From contig VERF01000015.1 of NCBI GenBank assembly GCA_018882895.1, forward strand, positions 1 through 46,317: a stretch of 46,317 bases of DNA. The letters are read 5' to 3'. This document shows, piece by piece, positions 19,177 through 26,624 of this stretch (position 1 is its first letter; every line of letters begins with the position of its first letter). Under the pieces are notes generated by a model. That model made no database searches. It saw only the letters and a list, made by a program, of their open reading frames with translations, and was not told the origin of the DNA. The position numbers and the translations under genes were made by a program. The stretch comes from Candidatus Kapaibacterium sp. (lineage in GTDB: Bacteria; Bacteroidota; Ignavibacteria; Kapaibacteriales; Kapaibacteriaceae).

Positions 19177-19809
19177 GTGATATCGCACGCACTAATAATC
19201 ATTGTCAACGAGATGCAACGTCATCTCGAGGATGCCTATGGCGTAGCTGCCGTACCGGTAAGCGTAGCGATTGGCAACGTTGGAGAGGGCGTTGCGGGCG
19301 CCTCAGGAGTTGCGCGGGATCTGCTCGTCCTTACGGTCGTCAATGTGCGCGAAGAACGTGCGCTGAAGAATCTGCCGAATGCAATTCGCAATGACTCGAC
19401 CATGAAGGTCTCCTATGAGAATCAGCCGTTTCATCTGAACCTCACGATCCTTCTCACTGCAACACATTCGAGTTACTCTGCTGCTTTGCTGATGCTCTCG
19501 AGGGCACTTCGTTTCTTCCAGAGCAGCAATGTCTTCACGCAGAGTTCTGTTAGCCCCCTGAGTATTAGCGCAAACGCGCCGACGAATTTGCGTGACCGGC
19601 TCGCTGAGTTCCGTCTGATCTTCGATCTGCAGTCGCCCACCATGGAAGAGGTCAACCATCTATGGGGAACACTCGGCGGCAAGCAGTATCCCTTTGCGCT
19701 GTTCAATGTTCGACTTCTGGATCTGAAGTTTGACGCTCCATACGCAGAAGGTGGTGTTGTGTTGACCGTCGTTCAGGATGTGGTTCAGATATCGGAAGGT
19801 AAGCCCTGA
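19177..19809 (+). CDS. eCIS DUF4255 (Pvc16-like) protein
   Basis: A 210-residue protein starting at GTG 19177, which gives 'ISHALIIIVNEMQRHL', the normal start of DUF4255/Pvc16 N-terminal domains, with GGGGAGG just upstream; a TTG at 19159 is in frame but less likely. The rest ('FHLNLTILLTATHSSYSAALLMLSRALRFFQSS') is also typical of the family. In characterised eCIS, Pvc16/Afp16 is the terminal cap that ends tube and sheath growth; that role is transferred by family. It is the first gene of the eCIS operon, and its TGA overlaps the next ATG by one base. Confidence 0.9.
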   Translation: MISHALIIIVNEMQRHLEDAYGVAAVPVSVAIGNVGEGVAGASGVARDLLVLTVVNVREERALKNLPNAIRNDSTMKVSYENQPFHLNLTILLTATHSSYSAALLMLSRALRFFQSSNVFTQSSVSPLSISANAPTNLRDRLAEFRLIFDLQSPTMEEVNHLWGTLGGKQYPFALFNVRLLDLKFDAPYAEGGVVLTVVQDVVQISEGKP

Positions 19810-20816
19810 TGCCTGCAGAACGGATTGTTTCGCAATACTCATTGCTTTTCGATGTGCGCATCCTTCATCACTACTGGCTTGATGATGGAACGACGCTCTT
19901 CGACAGGCTTTCACCACTTCAGCAGCGCGCCCAGTTGTTGAAGTACGATCTGCGGAGCATTCTGTCTGTTGTGCCAACTCCACAGACGCGTGAACTGATC
20001 AGGGGGCTGGGAGGATTGTTTCGCAATACCTCTCTTGGCATTGTTGTTCTGGTAAAGCCAAGCGAGCGTATTGCCGATGATGCCGTGTTTGAATTCACGT
20101 TGGGTGTTGTCGATCCCGACTTTGCATCATACACGGCCTATGGACTTGTTGTTCCGCGTACGGCACATGTCGTTGAGACATCCACGCGCAGGACGCTACT
20201 TTATCGATCCAATGGGTCGCTATTCTCAAATCTGACAGGCATATCACGCGGAAGCGGCGCGGCGCGCCAGCTTTACCTTTCCAGAGAGTACCCAGCCCGA
20301 AATGCGTCTGATCGCATCGAGTCACTAGTGCGCGACTCGGGCAGAGTCTTCCAACGGTTGAGCGATCCGCCGCAGCCGCGGTACGCTCTGATCGGTGCAG
20401 CTGCGGAACTTCCTGTATTTGCGCATCACGGTGATGTTCCGGACTTGGAAGCAAGGTCTGGAATCGTTGGTGACATCCCCTCAAAGGGCATTCTCCTACC
20501 TGATGGTGCTCCGTCCGATTCTATTGCACTTCTCAGAATTGCCGCAAGGCATCCGTCAAACAGTCATTTCAGCTGTACCTCCGATGGACGTGCCCGAGCG
20601 CAAGCGCCAGTGTTTCAAGTGCGTTTGAAGAATCGACAGACTATGTGGCGCACAGTCAGTCGCAGTAATATCTCTGCATCACAAGCGATCAGCGGCCCTT
20701 ATCCAATGACTATGTACGGCACCGTAGGTCCGGGCAACGCACCACCGGGAAATCAGATGTTTCTCGATCAGACCGCAGTTGGAATTTCCGATCTCGTACG
20801 ACAACGATTCATCTAA
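19809..20816 (+). CDS. eCIS-associated protein of unknown function
   Basis: A 335-residue protein with no named domain that I can recognise. It has no signal peptide or membrane segment. The middle reads as beta-rich ('IVVLVKPSERIADDAVFEFTLGVVDPDFASYTAYGLV'), and the end has 'PVFQVRLKNRQTMWR' followed by a Gly/Pro-rich tail. Large proteins of this sort often lie between the DUF4255 gene and the sheath gene in Bacteroidota-type eCIS loci, so a structural role (cap, collar or adaptor) is likely by position. It is translationally coupled to the DUF4255 gene. A competing open frame at 20395-20628 was considered and rejected. Confidence 0.7.
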   Translation: MPAERIVSQYSLLFDVRILHHYWLDDGTTLFDRLSPLQQRAQLLKYDLRSILSVVPTPQTRELIRGLGGLFRNTSLGIVVLVKPSERIADDAVFEFTLGVVDPDFASYTAYGLVVPRTAHVVETSTRRTLLYRSNGSLFSNLTGISRGSGAARQLYLSREYPARNASDRIESLVRDSGRVFQRLSDPPQPRYALIGAAAELPVFAHHGDVPDLEARSGIVGDIPSKGILLPDGAPSDSIALLRIAARHPSNSHFSCTSDGRARAQAPVFQVRLKNRQTMWRTVSRSNISASQAISGPYPMTMYGTVGPGNAPPGNQMFLDQTAVGISDLVRQRFI

Positions 20817-20846
20817 CCATTACTCACATCATTCTGCAGGAGCTCC

Positions 20847-22289
20847 ATGGCTACCGCATACAAAACACCGGGAGTCTACATCGAAGAGATTCCCAAATTC
20901 CCACCATCGATCGCTGCGGTGGAAACGGCCATTCCAGCGTTCATCGGGTACACAGAGATTGCCAAAGAGCTTGTGGATGGTGATCTGCATCTCAAACCGA
21001 AGCGAATTAGTTCCATGGTTGAGTATGAGCGGTTCTTCGGTCTGCCGCAGAATGAAGAGGCCTGTATTGTCACCATCTCGACGACAGGCACGGCAGTGGC
21101 CACGCTTGATAAATCCAAGCGATCGCGGCACTTGATGTACTATAGCCTGCAACTCTTCTTTGCCAATGGTGGCGGTCCCTGCTATGTCATCTCCGTAGGC
21201 AGCTACAAGAGTTTCAGTGCAGGTGTGCCTGGGATCCTTGTCAAGAACGAGCTCAATGCAGGTCTGCTGCCTCTCTCAAAGGTGGATGAACCAACGCTCA
21301 TCATCTTCCCCGAATCCCAATGGCTGAGCATTAGCGATTACCAGAGTTTGCACGACGCCGCACTGCTGCAGTGTGCGACCTTGAAGGATCGATTCGTGAT
21401 CATGGACATGCATGGTGATGCTGATGGTGACGCCGATGGTGGCGTGGATAATAGCATGTTCAACGCTCAAGCTCAAATGAATACAGCAGTAACAGAGTTT
21501 CGCACACATGGAATCGGAACAGGCAACCTGAAATACGGCGCTGTCTACGCGCCGAATGTGGCAACCACGTTGGACTATGCGTATGACGAATCAATGACGG
21601 TAGTAAAGATTAATGGCACCGACAAGAAACTATCGGAATTGAGGGCTGGAAGTGACGTTGATAGTCTCAATTACGAGCGCAGCAAGGCGGCACTTCGTGA
21701 CCTCGAGTGCATCCTCCCTCCGAGTGGTGCCATCGCTGGCGTGTACGCGCGAGTAGATCAGGAACGTGGCGTCTGGAAGGCTCCGGCTAATGTCAGCCTC
21801 AATGCCGTCGTGCGTCCAACGATTCCGTTAACCGATGCCGATCAGGAGACGATGAATGTTGACCCCACAGCAGGCAAGAGCGTCAACGCCATCCGGTCCT
21901 TTACAGGAAAGGGCACGCTCATATGGGGTGGACGCACCCTAGCGGGTAACGATCTCGAGTGGCGTTACATCAATGTCCGGCGGACGTTCATTTTTATCGA
22001 GGAAAGCATCAAGAAGGCTACCGAGCAGTTTGTCTTCGATCCCAATGATGCCAACACATGGGTGAAGGTTCAAGCCATGATCGAGAACTTCCTCACAACA
22101 CTCTGGCGCCAGGGTGCTCTTCAAGGCGTCAAGCCCGAGCATGCATTCTACGTTGCCGTGGGACTCGGCAAGACGATGTCGGCAATTGACATCCTCGAGG
22201 GCAGGCTGATCATAGAGATCGGTCTGGCAGTGGTTCGCCCTGCAGAGTTCATCATCCTTCGCTTCTCTCACAAGATGGCGCAGTCTTAA
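20847..22289 (+). CDS. Contractile tail sheath protein (Pvc2/Afp2-like)
   Basis: A 480-residue phage-type tail sheath subunit; the sheath wraps the inner tube and contracts to drive it through the target membrane. The N-terminal signature 'YKTPGVYIEEIPKFPPSI' and C-terminal 'WRYINVRRTFIFIEESI' through 'EIGLAVVRPAEFIILRF' are typical, and these ends form the inter-subunit mesh. AGGAG lies 8 bp before the ATG. It is the only sheath gene in the locus, whereas PVC and Afp carry three. An Asp/Gly-rich loop at about 190-201 (HGDADGDADGG) looks like an insertion and could bind metal. Confidence 0.96.
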   Translation: MATAYKTPGVYIEEIPKFPPSIAAVETAIPAFIGYTEIAKELVDGDLHLKPKRISSMVEYERFFGLPQNEEACIVTISTTGTAVATLDKSKRSRHLMYYSLQLFFANGGGPCYVISVGSYKSFSAGVPGILVKNELNAGLLPLSKVDEPTLIIFPESQWLSISDYQSLHDAALLQCATLKDRFVIMDMHGDADGDADGGVDNSMFNAQAQMNTAVTEFRTHGIGTGNLKYGAVYAPNVATTLDYAYDESMTVVKINGTDKKLSELRAGSDVDSLNYERSKAALRDLECILPPSGAIAGVYARVDQERGVWKAPANVSLNAVVRPTIPLTDADQETMNVDPTAGKSVNAIRSFTGKGTLIWGGRTLAGNDLEWRYINVRRTFIFIEESIKKATEQFVFDPNDANTWVKVQAMIENFLTTLWRQGALQGVKPEHAFYVAVGLGKTMSAIDILEGRLIIEIGLAVVRPAEFIILRFSHKMAQS

Positions 22290-22348
22290 CGGACCTCATC
22301 CGTTGCGAACAGCATCACTCAATATCCATCTAACAAAGGAACACCAAT

Positions 22349-22783
22349 ATGGCCACACAGTATCCACTTCCTCGCTTCCACTACCAAGTTGATTGGGGTG
22401 GTGTTAAGATGAACTTTACCGAGGTCACCGGAATGGACCAACAAGTAGAGGTAATCGAGTACCGGCATAGCGACAGCCGAGATTTTAACAAGATCAAGAT
22501 GCCCGGTATGCGCAAGTTCAGCAACATCACAATGAAACGGGGCAAGTTCGAGGGTGATTTCGATTACAACAATTGGTTCGATGAAATCTCGAATGAACGT
22601 GTGGGCGGTCGACGAGACATAGTCATTCGACTCATGAATGAAAAGCACGAGCCGGTAGCCGTCTGGAAGGCCGCTCGGTGTTTTCCTGTCAAAGTCACGG
22701 CACCAGACCTCAAGAGCGATGCCAATGAGGTGGCCATTGAGACCATCGAGGTCGCTCATGAGGGTCTAACTCTGGTCCGGTGA
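22349..22783 (+). CDS. eCIS inner tube protein 1 (T4 gp19-like)
   Basis: A 144-residue tail-tube protein of the phage T4 gp19/Pvc1 family, which stacks as hexameric rings to form the inner tube that carries cargo. The motifs 'PLPRFHYQVDW', 'FTEVTGMDQQVEVIEYRHSDS' and 'KMPGMRKFSNITMKRGKFEGD' are characteristic. A good AAAGGA site precedes the ATG after a 59-bp gap from the sheath gene. Its TGA overlaps the ATG of the second tube gene. This is likely the main tube subunit (Pvc1-like) because it follows the sheath directly. Confidence 0.95.
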   Translation: MATQYPLPRFHYQVDWGGVKMNFTEVTGMDQQVEVIEYRHSDSRDFNKIKMPGMRKFSNITMKRGKFEGDFDYNNWFDEISNERVGGRRDIVIRLMNEKHEPVAVWKAARCFPVKVTAPDLKSDANEVAIETIEVAHEGLTLVR

Positions 22784-23229
22784 TGGCTGAGAATCATCAA
22801 TACTATCCTCCTCTGGCCTTTTACTACAAGGTCGAATTCGCCTTCAGCAAGAACTCGGGTGATGCGCGCTTTCAGTCCGCGTCGGGTTTGACCGTTGAGT
22901 ATGAATTCGAAACGTACAAGGAAGGGGGCGAGAATCGATTTGAGCATAAGCTTCCCGTGCGGACAAAGTACTCGGATCTGGTCCTAAAGCGTGGTATGCT
23001 TACTGATTCGAGCGTGATTGATTGGATGCTCAAGGCTTTTCGAGACAGGGAGTTTGAGCCAGCAGATGTCAATGTGATATTGCTCAACGAGAAGGGTGAG
23101 CCCCTTCGCACTTGGAAGCTGGCTCATGTGCTGCCCAAGAAGTGGAGTGTTAGCGACTTTGACGCTGGGTCGAATGCCATCGTTATCGAGACGCTTGAAC
23201 TGAGCTACCAGTACTATTCTGTTATGTGA
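22783..23229 (+). CDS. eCIS inner tube protein 2 (Pvc5-like)
   Basis: A 148-residue tube-family protein, paralogous to the one before ('FYYKVEFAF', 'FQSASGLTVEYEFETYKEGG', 'YSDLVLKRGMLTDSSVIDWM', 'SNAIVIETLELSYQYY'). In PVC/Afp the second tube protein makes the ring next to the baseplate, and that role is inferred here. The start chosen is ATG 22783, overlapping the previous stop as TGATG; a GTG lies one codon upstream at 22780. It ends 29 bp before the DUF5908 start. Confidence 0.93.
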   Translation: MAENHQYYPPLAFYYKVEFAFSKNSGDARFQSASGLTVEYEFETYKEGGENRFEHKLPVRTKYSDLVLKRGMLTDSSVIDWMLKAFRDREFEPADVNVILLNEKGEPLRTWKLAHVLPKKWSVSDFDAGSNAIVIETLELSYQYYSVM

Positions 23230-23258
23230 CCGACGCACACGTGCAAGGAGGATTCAGC

Positions 23259-23444
23259 ATGCCGGTGGAAATACGAGAACTGCACATAAAGGTCAACGTC
23301 ACGCAGTCTGCTGCAGCGACTCCGACCTCGACGGCTGCTGCGCAACCAGGAGGAGGATCGGCGGCAGGAGCTCCGTCGTCCGATATCGTGACCCAAGCCG
23401 TCGAACAGGTCCTTGAGATTCTTCGGCAAGAAAAGGAGCGGTGA
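23259..23444 (+). CDS. DUF5908 small eCIS protein
   Basis: A 61-residue protein starting at ATG 23259, with a strong AAGGAGG site 7 bp upstream; the frame is open to 23226 but that part overlaps the previous gene. 'MPVEIRELHIKVNV' matches the start of DUF5908 proteins, which are found only in eCIS-like loci of Bacteroidota and relatives. A low-complexity Ala/Gly/Pro/Ser/Thr segment follows, then a C-terminal helix ('VTQAVEQVLEILRQEKER'). Its role is unknown. The TGA overlaps the next gene's start as TGATG. Confidence 0.85.
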   Translation: MPVEIRELHIKVNVTQSAAATPTSTAAAQPGGGSAAGAPSSDIVTQAVEQVLEILRQEKER

Positions 23445-24145
23445 TGCAGGCATCTGGACACCTTCAGAAAATGCTGATTCTGGCGTTCTCAGACAGTGAG
23501 AAGTGTGAGAGCGGCTTAGACTCAGAGGCGCAGGCACGTTTCGAGGTGCTAATCAACCCCGAATCGTACACTCATACAACAAAGATCAAGTATGCAGACT
23601 CGTCGCAGGGCACCGGCACTAGCGGTCAGCAACTGAAGTACGAGGCAACCGAACCAGCCGAGATGTCGTTTGAGTTCCTCTTCGACAACACAGGGATCAT
23701 CGACGGAAAGCCTCGCGAGAGTATCGTGGAGGATGTTGAGAAGTTCCGCCAGACAGTTCTCCAATACCACTCTGATAGTCACGAGCCCCTTCACTTGAAG
23801 CTTGTCTGGGGTCAGAACCTCATCTTCAAGGGGCGATTGACCGAAGCGTCGATCACGTACAAGCTCTTCAAGCCCGATGGCACACCTATCCGTGCAGTTG
23901 CGAAGATCAATGTTAAGGCGAGTGTCGAGGAGAACAGACGAGTAGCCGAACAGAACAACCGTAGTCCTGATCTGACGCACATCAGAACGGTGAAAGCCGG
24001 TGACACCCTGCCACTTATGTGCCATCAGATCTACGGCAACAGTGCCTACTATCTGGCGGTGGCTGCGGCGAACGGATTGGACAACCTTCGCAAGCTGACT
24101 CCGGGAATGAAACTGCGTTTTCCACCCTTGAGTAAGAGCTCGTGA
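23444..24145 (+). CDS. LysM-containing tube/baseplate adaptor (Pvc7-like)
   Basis: A 233-residue eCIS protein. Residues 1 to about 170 form the CIS tube-adaptor domain ('FEVLINPESYTHTTKIKY', 'MSFEFLFDNTGIID', 'LVWGQNLIFKGRLTEASITYKLF'). The C-terminal 50 residues are a LysM-type module ('RTVKAGDTLPLMCHQIYGN... LTPGMKLRFPP'), as in phage gp53-like and Pvc7 proteins, where it joins tube to baseplate. The start is ATG 23444, with an in-frame GTG one codon upstream. The TGA overlaps the spike gene's GTG start (GTGA). Confidence 0.92.
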   Translation: MQASGHLQKMLILAFSDSEKCESGLDSEAQARFEVLINPESYTHTTKIKYADSSQGTGTSGQQLKYEATEPAEMSFEFLFDNTGIIDGKPRESIVEDVEKFRQTVLQYHSDSHEPLHLKLVWGQNLIFKGRLTEASITYKLFKPDGTPIRAVAKINVKASVEENRRVAEQNNRSPDLTHIRTVKAGDTLPLMCHQIYGNSAYYLAVAAANGLDNLRKLTPGMKLRFPPLSKSS

Positions 24146-25863
24146 GCGCACCAACTACCATTCCGACTTCCGCAACATCTGACGTCGTAACGGCGGTGAT
24201 CAAGGTTGATGGGACTGAAATGCCGGGCATCTATGAAGTGCTGGCGGTCACCGTCGTGCGGGAGGTCAACCGCATTCCGTCGGCCATCATCCATCTCAAG
24301 GACGGGGAGGCAGCTCGGCAGACGTTTGCTACCAGCGATGCAGATCTGTTTGTGCCTGGCAAAGAGATTGAGATTCAGCTTGGCTACCGATCTCAGAACG
24401 CAAGTGTCTTCAAGGGAATAGTCATCCGACACGGGATCAAGGTCCGCACAGGCAACAGTATGTTGGTTGTCGAATGTCGAGACACAGCTGAGCGATTGGC
24501 TCATTCGCGCAAGAGCTCGTACTTCTCCGATGAGAAGGACTCTGACATCATGGAAAGTCTTCTCGATGCGGCAGGGCTCGAATCCAATATTGCGTCACTT
24601 GGCTCTGACGTTGGCCAGCTTATACAGTTCGACTCCACCGATTGGGACTGGATCGTCTGTCGCGCCGAGGCGCATGGTTGCGTTGTCATCGTTGATGATG
24701 GCCTTGTTTCCGTGGTGCGTCCTGATGGTCGGTCAGAGCCCCCTATCGCTGTGACTTTCGGCGCAACCTTGATGGAATTGGATATCGAAACCGATGCACG
24801 GGTGCAGGACTCAACCGTCGAAGCTCTCAGCTGGAACCCTGCCGAGCAGACCCTATCCACAGGAGAGGCAGAAGAGCCAACGGTCAGCACCAACGGTAAT
24901 ATCGGCCCGGACGAGCTCGCCGCGGTTCTGGGTGTAGGTACGCGATCACTGCGCCATGGTGCTTGGCTCAAGGAACCAGAGCTCAAAGCCTGGGCAGATG
25001 GTCATCTTGCTCGACAGCGCTTCTGCCGTGCGCGGGGAAGGGCAACCTTTCAAGGTTTTCCGGACCTGCGACCGGGAAACACCATCAAGGTTGAAGGAAT
25101 CGGAGAACGATTCTCCGGAACGTACTTTGTTTCCGGTATTCGCCATGCGTATGAAGGTGGACAATGGAGAACGCACGCGCAGCTGGGGCTTAGTGTAGAG
25201 CAGCACTTCCAGCGCTTTCACATCAGTTCCGATCACGCTGGCGGGTTGATTCCCGCTGTGCCGGGCCTGCAGATCGGAATTGTAACTGCGCTGGCGGGAG
25301 ACCCAGACGGGGAGGATCGTATCCGCGTACGGATGCCCCTTGTTAACAAAGACGCAGAAGGTGTCTGGGCACGGCTTGCAACACTCGATGCCGGCTCGGG
25401 CCGAGGCACGTACTTCCGACCGGAGATCGACGACGAGGTTGTGATTGGCTTTGTTCATGACGATCCACGTCATGCAGTGATTCTCGGCCAACTTCACAGC
25501 AGTTCGAAGTCAGCGCCGGAGCCAGCTTCGGACGAGAATGCCAAAAAGGGATATGTGAGCCGTGAGAAACTGTCGATCATCTTTGATGACGAGACAAAGT
25601 CGATCGAGCTCACGACACCGTCAGGCAACACGATTTCACTATCCGAGGATGAAAAGCAGATCGCAGTAAAGGATCAGCATGGAAACTCGCTGAAAATGTC
25701 CTCTGATGGCATCGTCATCACCAGCATCAAGGATGTTACTCTCAGCGCTACCGGGAATGTGAAGATCGAGGGAGTACAGCTTGCACTTTCCGCATCGGCT
25801 TCACTCAAGGCTGAGGGAAGCGCCATGGCAGAGCTTAAGGGTGGAATTGTAAAGATCAATTGA
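24142..25863 (+). CDS. VgrG-like central spike protein (Pvc8-like)
   Basis: A 573-residue spike protein, trimeric in relatives, forming the hub of the baseplate and the point of the injected tube. Residues 1-350 resemble the gp27-like part ('VREVNRIPSAIIHLKDG', 'GKEIEIQLGYRSQNASVFKG'). Residues about 370-455 are the gp5 OB fold ('GDPDGEDRIRVRMP', 'FRPEIDDEVVIGFVHDDPRHAVILG'). Residues 480-573 are repetitive short strands forming the beta-helix needle ('LTTPSGNTISLSEDEKQ', 'SLKMSSDGIVITS'). The start is GTG 24142, in a GTGA overlap with the adaptor gene. No toxin extension follows the needle. It ends 39 bp before the PAAR gene. Confidence 0.95.
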   Translation: MSAPTTIPTSATSDVVTAVIKVDGTEMPGIYEVLAVTVVREVNRIPSAIIHLKDGEAARQTFATSDADLFVPGKEIEIQLGYRSQNASVFKGIVIRHGIKVRTGNSMLVVECRDTAERLAHSRKSSYFSDEKDSDIMESLLDAAGLESNIASLGSDVGQLIQFDSTDWDWIVCRAEAHGCVVIVDDGLVSVVRPDGRSEPPIAVTFGATLMELDIETDARVQDSTVEALSWNPAEQTLSTGEAEEPTVSTNGNIGPDELAAVLGVGTRSLRHGAWLKEPELKAWADGHLARQRFCRARGRATFQGFPDLRPGNTIKVEGIGERFSGTYFVSGIRHAYEGGQWRTHAQLGLSVEQHFQRFHISSDHAGGLIPAVPGLQIGIVTALAGDPDGEDRIRVRMPLVNKDAEGVWARLATLDAGSGRGTYFRPEIDDEVVIGFVHDDPRHAVILGQLHSSSKSAPEPASDENAKKGYVSREKLSIIFDDETKSIELTTPSGNTISLSEDEKQIAVKDQHGNSLKMSSDGIVITSIKDVTLSATGNVKIEGVQLALSASASLKAEGSAMAELKGGIVKIN

Positions 25864-25902
25864 CAACCACGTATCAGAAACGAGACATCAACGGAGTTCA
25901 TC

Positions 25903-26172
25903 ATGCCACCGGCAGCCCGAATTGGAGATATGATCATCAGTACCGCAACAAGTGGTGCTCCGACACCGCTTGTGCCACCGGGTACGCCGACGGTGATGAT
26001 CGGGTCAATGCCAGCGGCAACCGTTGGCGATACTTGCGGGGTTGATACCGTGATGATGGGGTCGACAACTGTTCTGATCGGCGGTAAGCCTGCGGCGCGG
26101 GTTGGTGATCCGAGTGCATCCGGAGGAAGCATCATTCCGCCGGGTTGTCTTACAGTATTGATAGGGGGCTAG
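25903..26172 (+). CDS. PAAR-motif spike tip protein (Pvc10-like)
   Basis: An 89-residue PAAR protein that caps and sharpens the VgrG-like needle. 'MPPAARIGD' at the start and repeated 'VMIGSMPAATVGD' and 'VLIGGKPAARVGDP' segments give the PAAR repeats. Proteins of this family bind zinc at the tip, but metal residues were not assigned here. There is no C-terminal toxin fusion. GGAG precedes the ATG, and the gp25 gene begins 2 bp after the stop. Confidence 0.95.
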   Translation: MPPAARIGDMIISTATSGAPTPLVPPGTPTVMIGSMPAATVGDTCGVDTVMMGSTTVLIGGKPAARVGDPSASGGSIIPPGCLTVLIGG

Positions 26173-26174
26173 GA

Positions 26175-26603
26175 ATGAACGGCGACTTCTTAGGCAGAGG
26201 ATGGAGTTTTCCTCCACGATTCGATCCAAGTTCGGCCTCGGTTGAAATGGTCGAACAGGAAGCCGACATTCACGCCAGTCTTCAAACGTTGCTGACGACC
26301 CTGCGTGGGGAGCGCGTTATGCTTCCTCTATACGGATGCAACATGTCCGAGCTCATCTTCGGGTCGCTCGATACTCGCACGAAGACTCTTGTCATCGATA
26401 CAATCAAGACGGCAGTGCTTTACCACGAGCCTCGCATCACTATCGAATCAGTGCGATTGGATGAGGCTGACACTGCCGAGGGGCTTGTACTGGTTGAGTT
26501 GATCTATGTAATCAATGCGACCAACTCCCGAACCAACTTCGTGTTCCCATTCTATGTCATTGAGGGAACGGATCTCAACAGCACACTCATCCCACGAACC
26601 TAA
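26175..26603 (+). CDS. gp25-like baseplate wedge protein (Pvc9-like)
   Basis: A 142-residue GPW/gp25-family protein with the motifs 'GRGWSFPPRFD', 'LQTLLTTLRGERVMLPLYGCNMSE' and 'YHEPRITIESVRLDE'. gp25 proteins join baseplate wedges to the first sheath ring and start sheath assembly. The start is ATG 26175, giving a standard N-terminus with AGGA upstream; the open frame back to 26145 overlaps the PAAR gene. It is followed 21 bp later by the first large baseplate gene. Confidence 0.95.
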   Translation: MNGDFLGRGWSFPPRFDPSSASVEMVEQEADIHASLQTLLTTLRGERVMLPLYGCNMSELIFGSLDTRTKTLVIDTIKTAVLYHEPRITIESVRLDEADTAEGLVLVELIYVINATNSRTNFVFPFYVIEGTDLNSTLIPRT

Positions 26604-26624
26604 ATATCTCCGAAGTAAAACCGC

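Noticed and set aside
19032-19394. Small open frame upstream of and overlapping the DUF4255 gene
   Set aside because: Most of it is the out-of-frame shadow of the DUF4255 gene, giving an Arg/Cys/Ser-rich product. The first 40 codons have no ribosome-binding site or recognisable domain.
20395-20628. A second open frame inside the 335-residue eCIS protein, as possible evidence of a frameshift
   Set aside because: The main frame stays open to a stop just before the sheath gene and reads as a plausible protein to its end ('PVFQVRLKNRQTMWR'). The alternative has no start signal and looks like a shadow.
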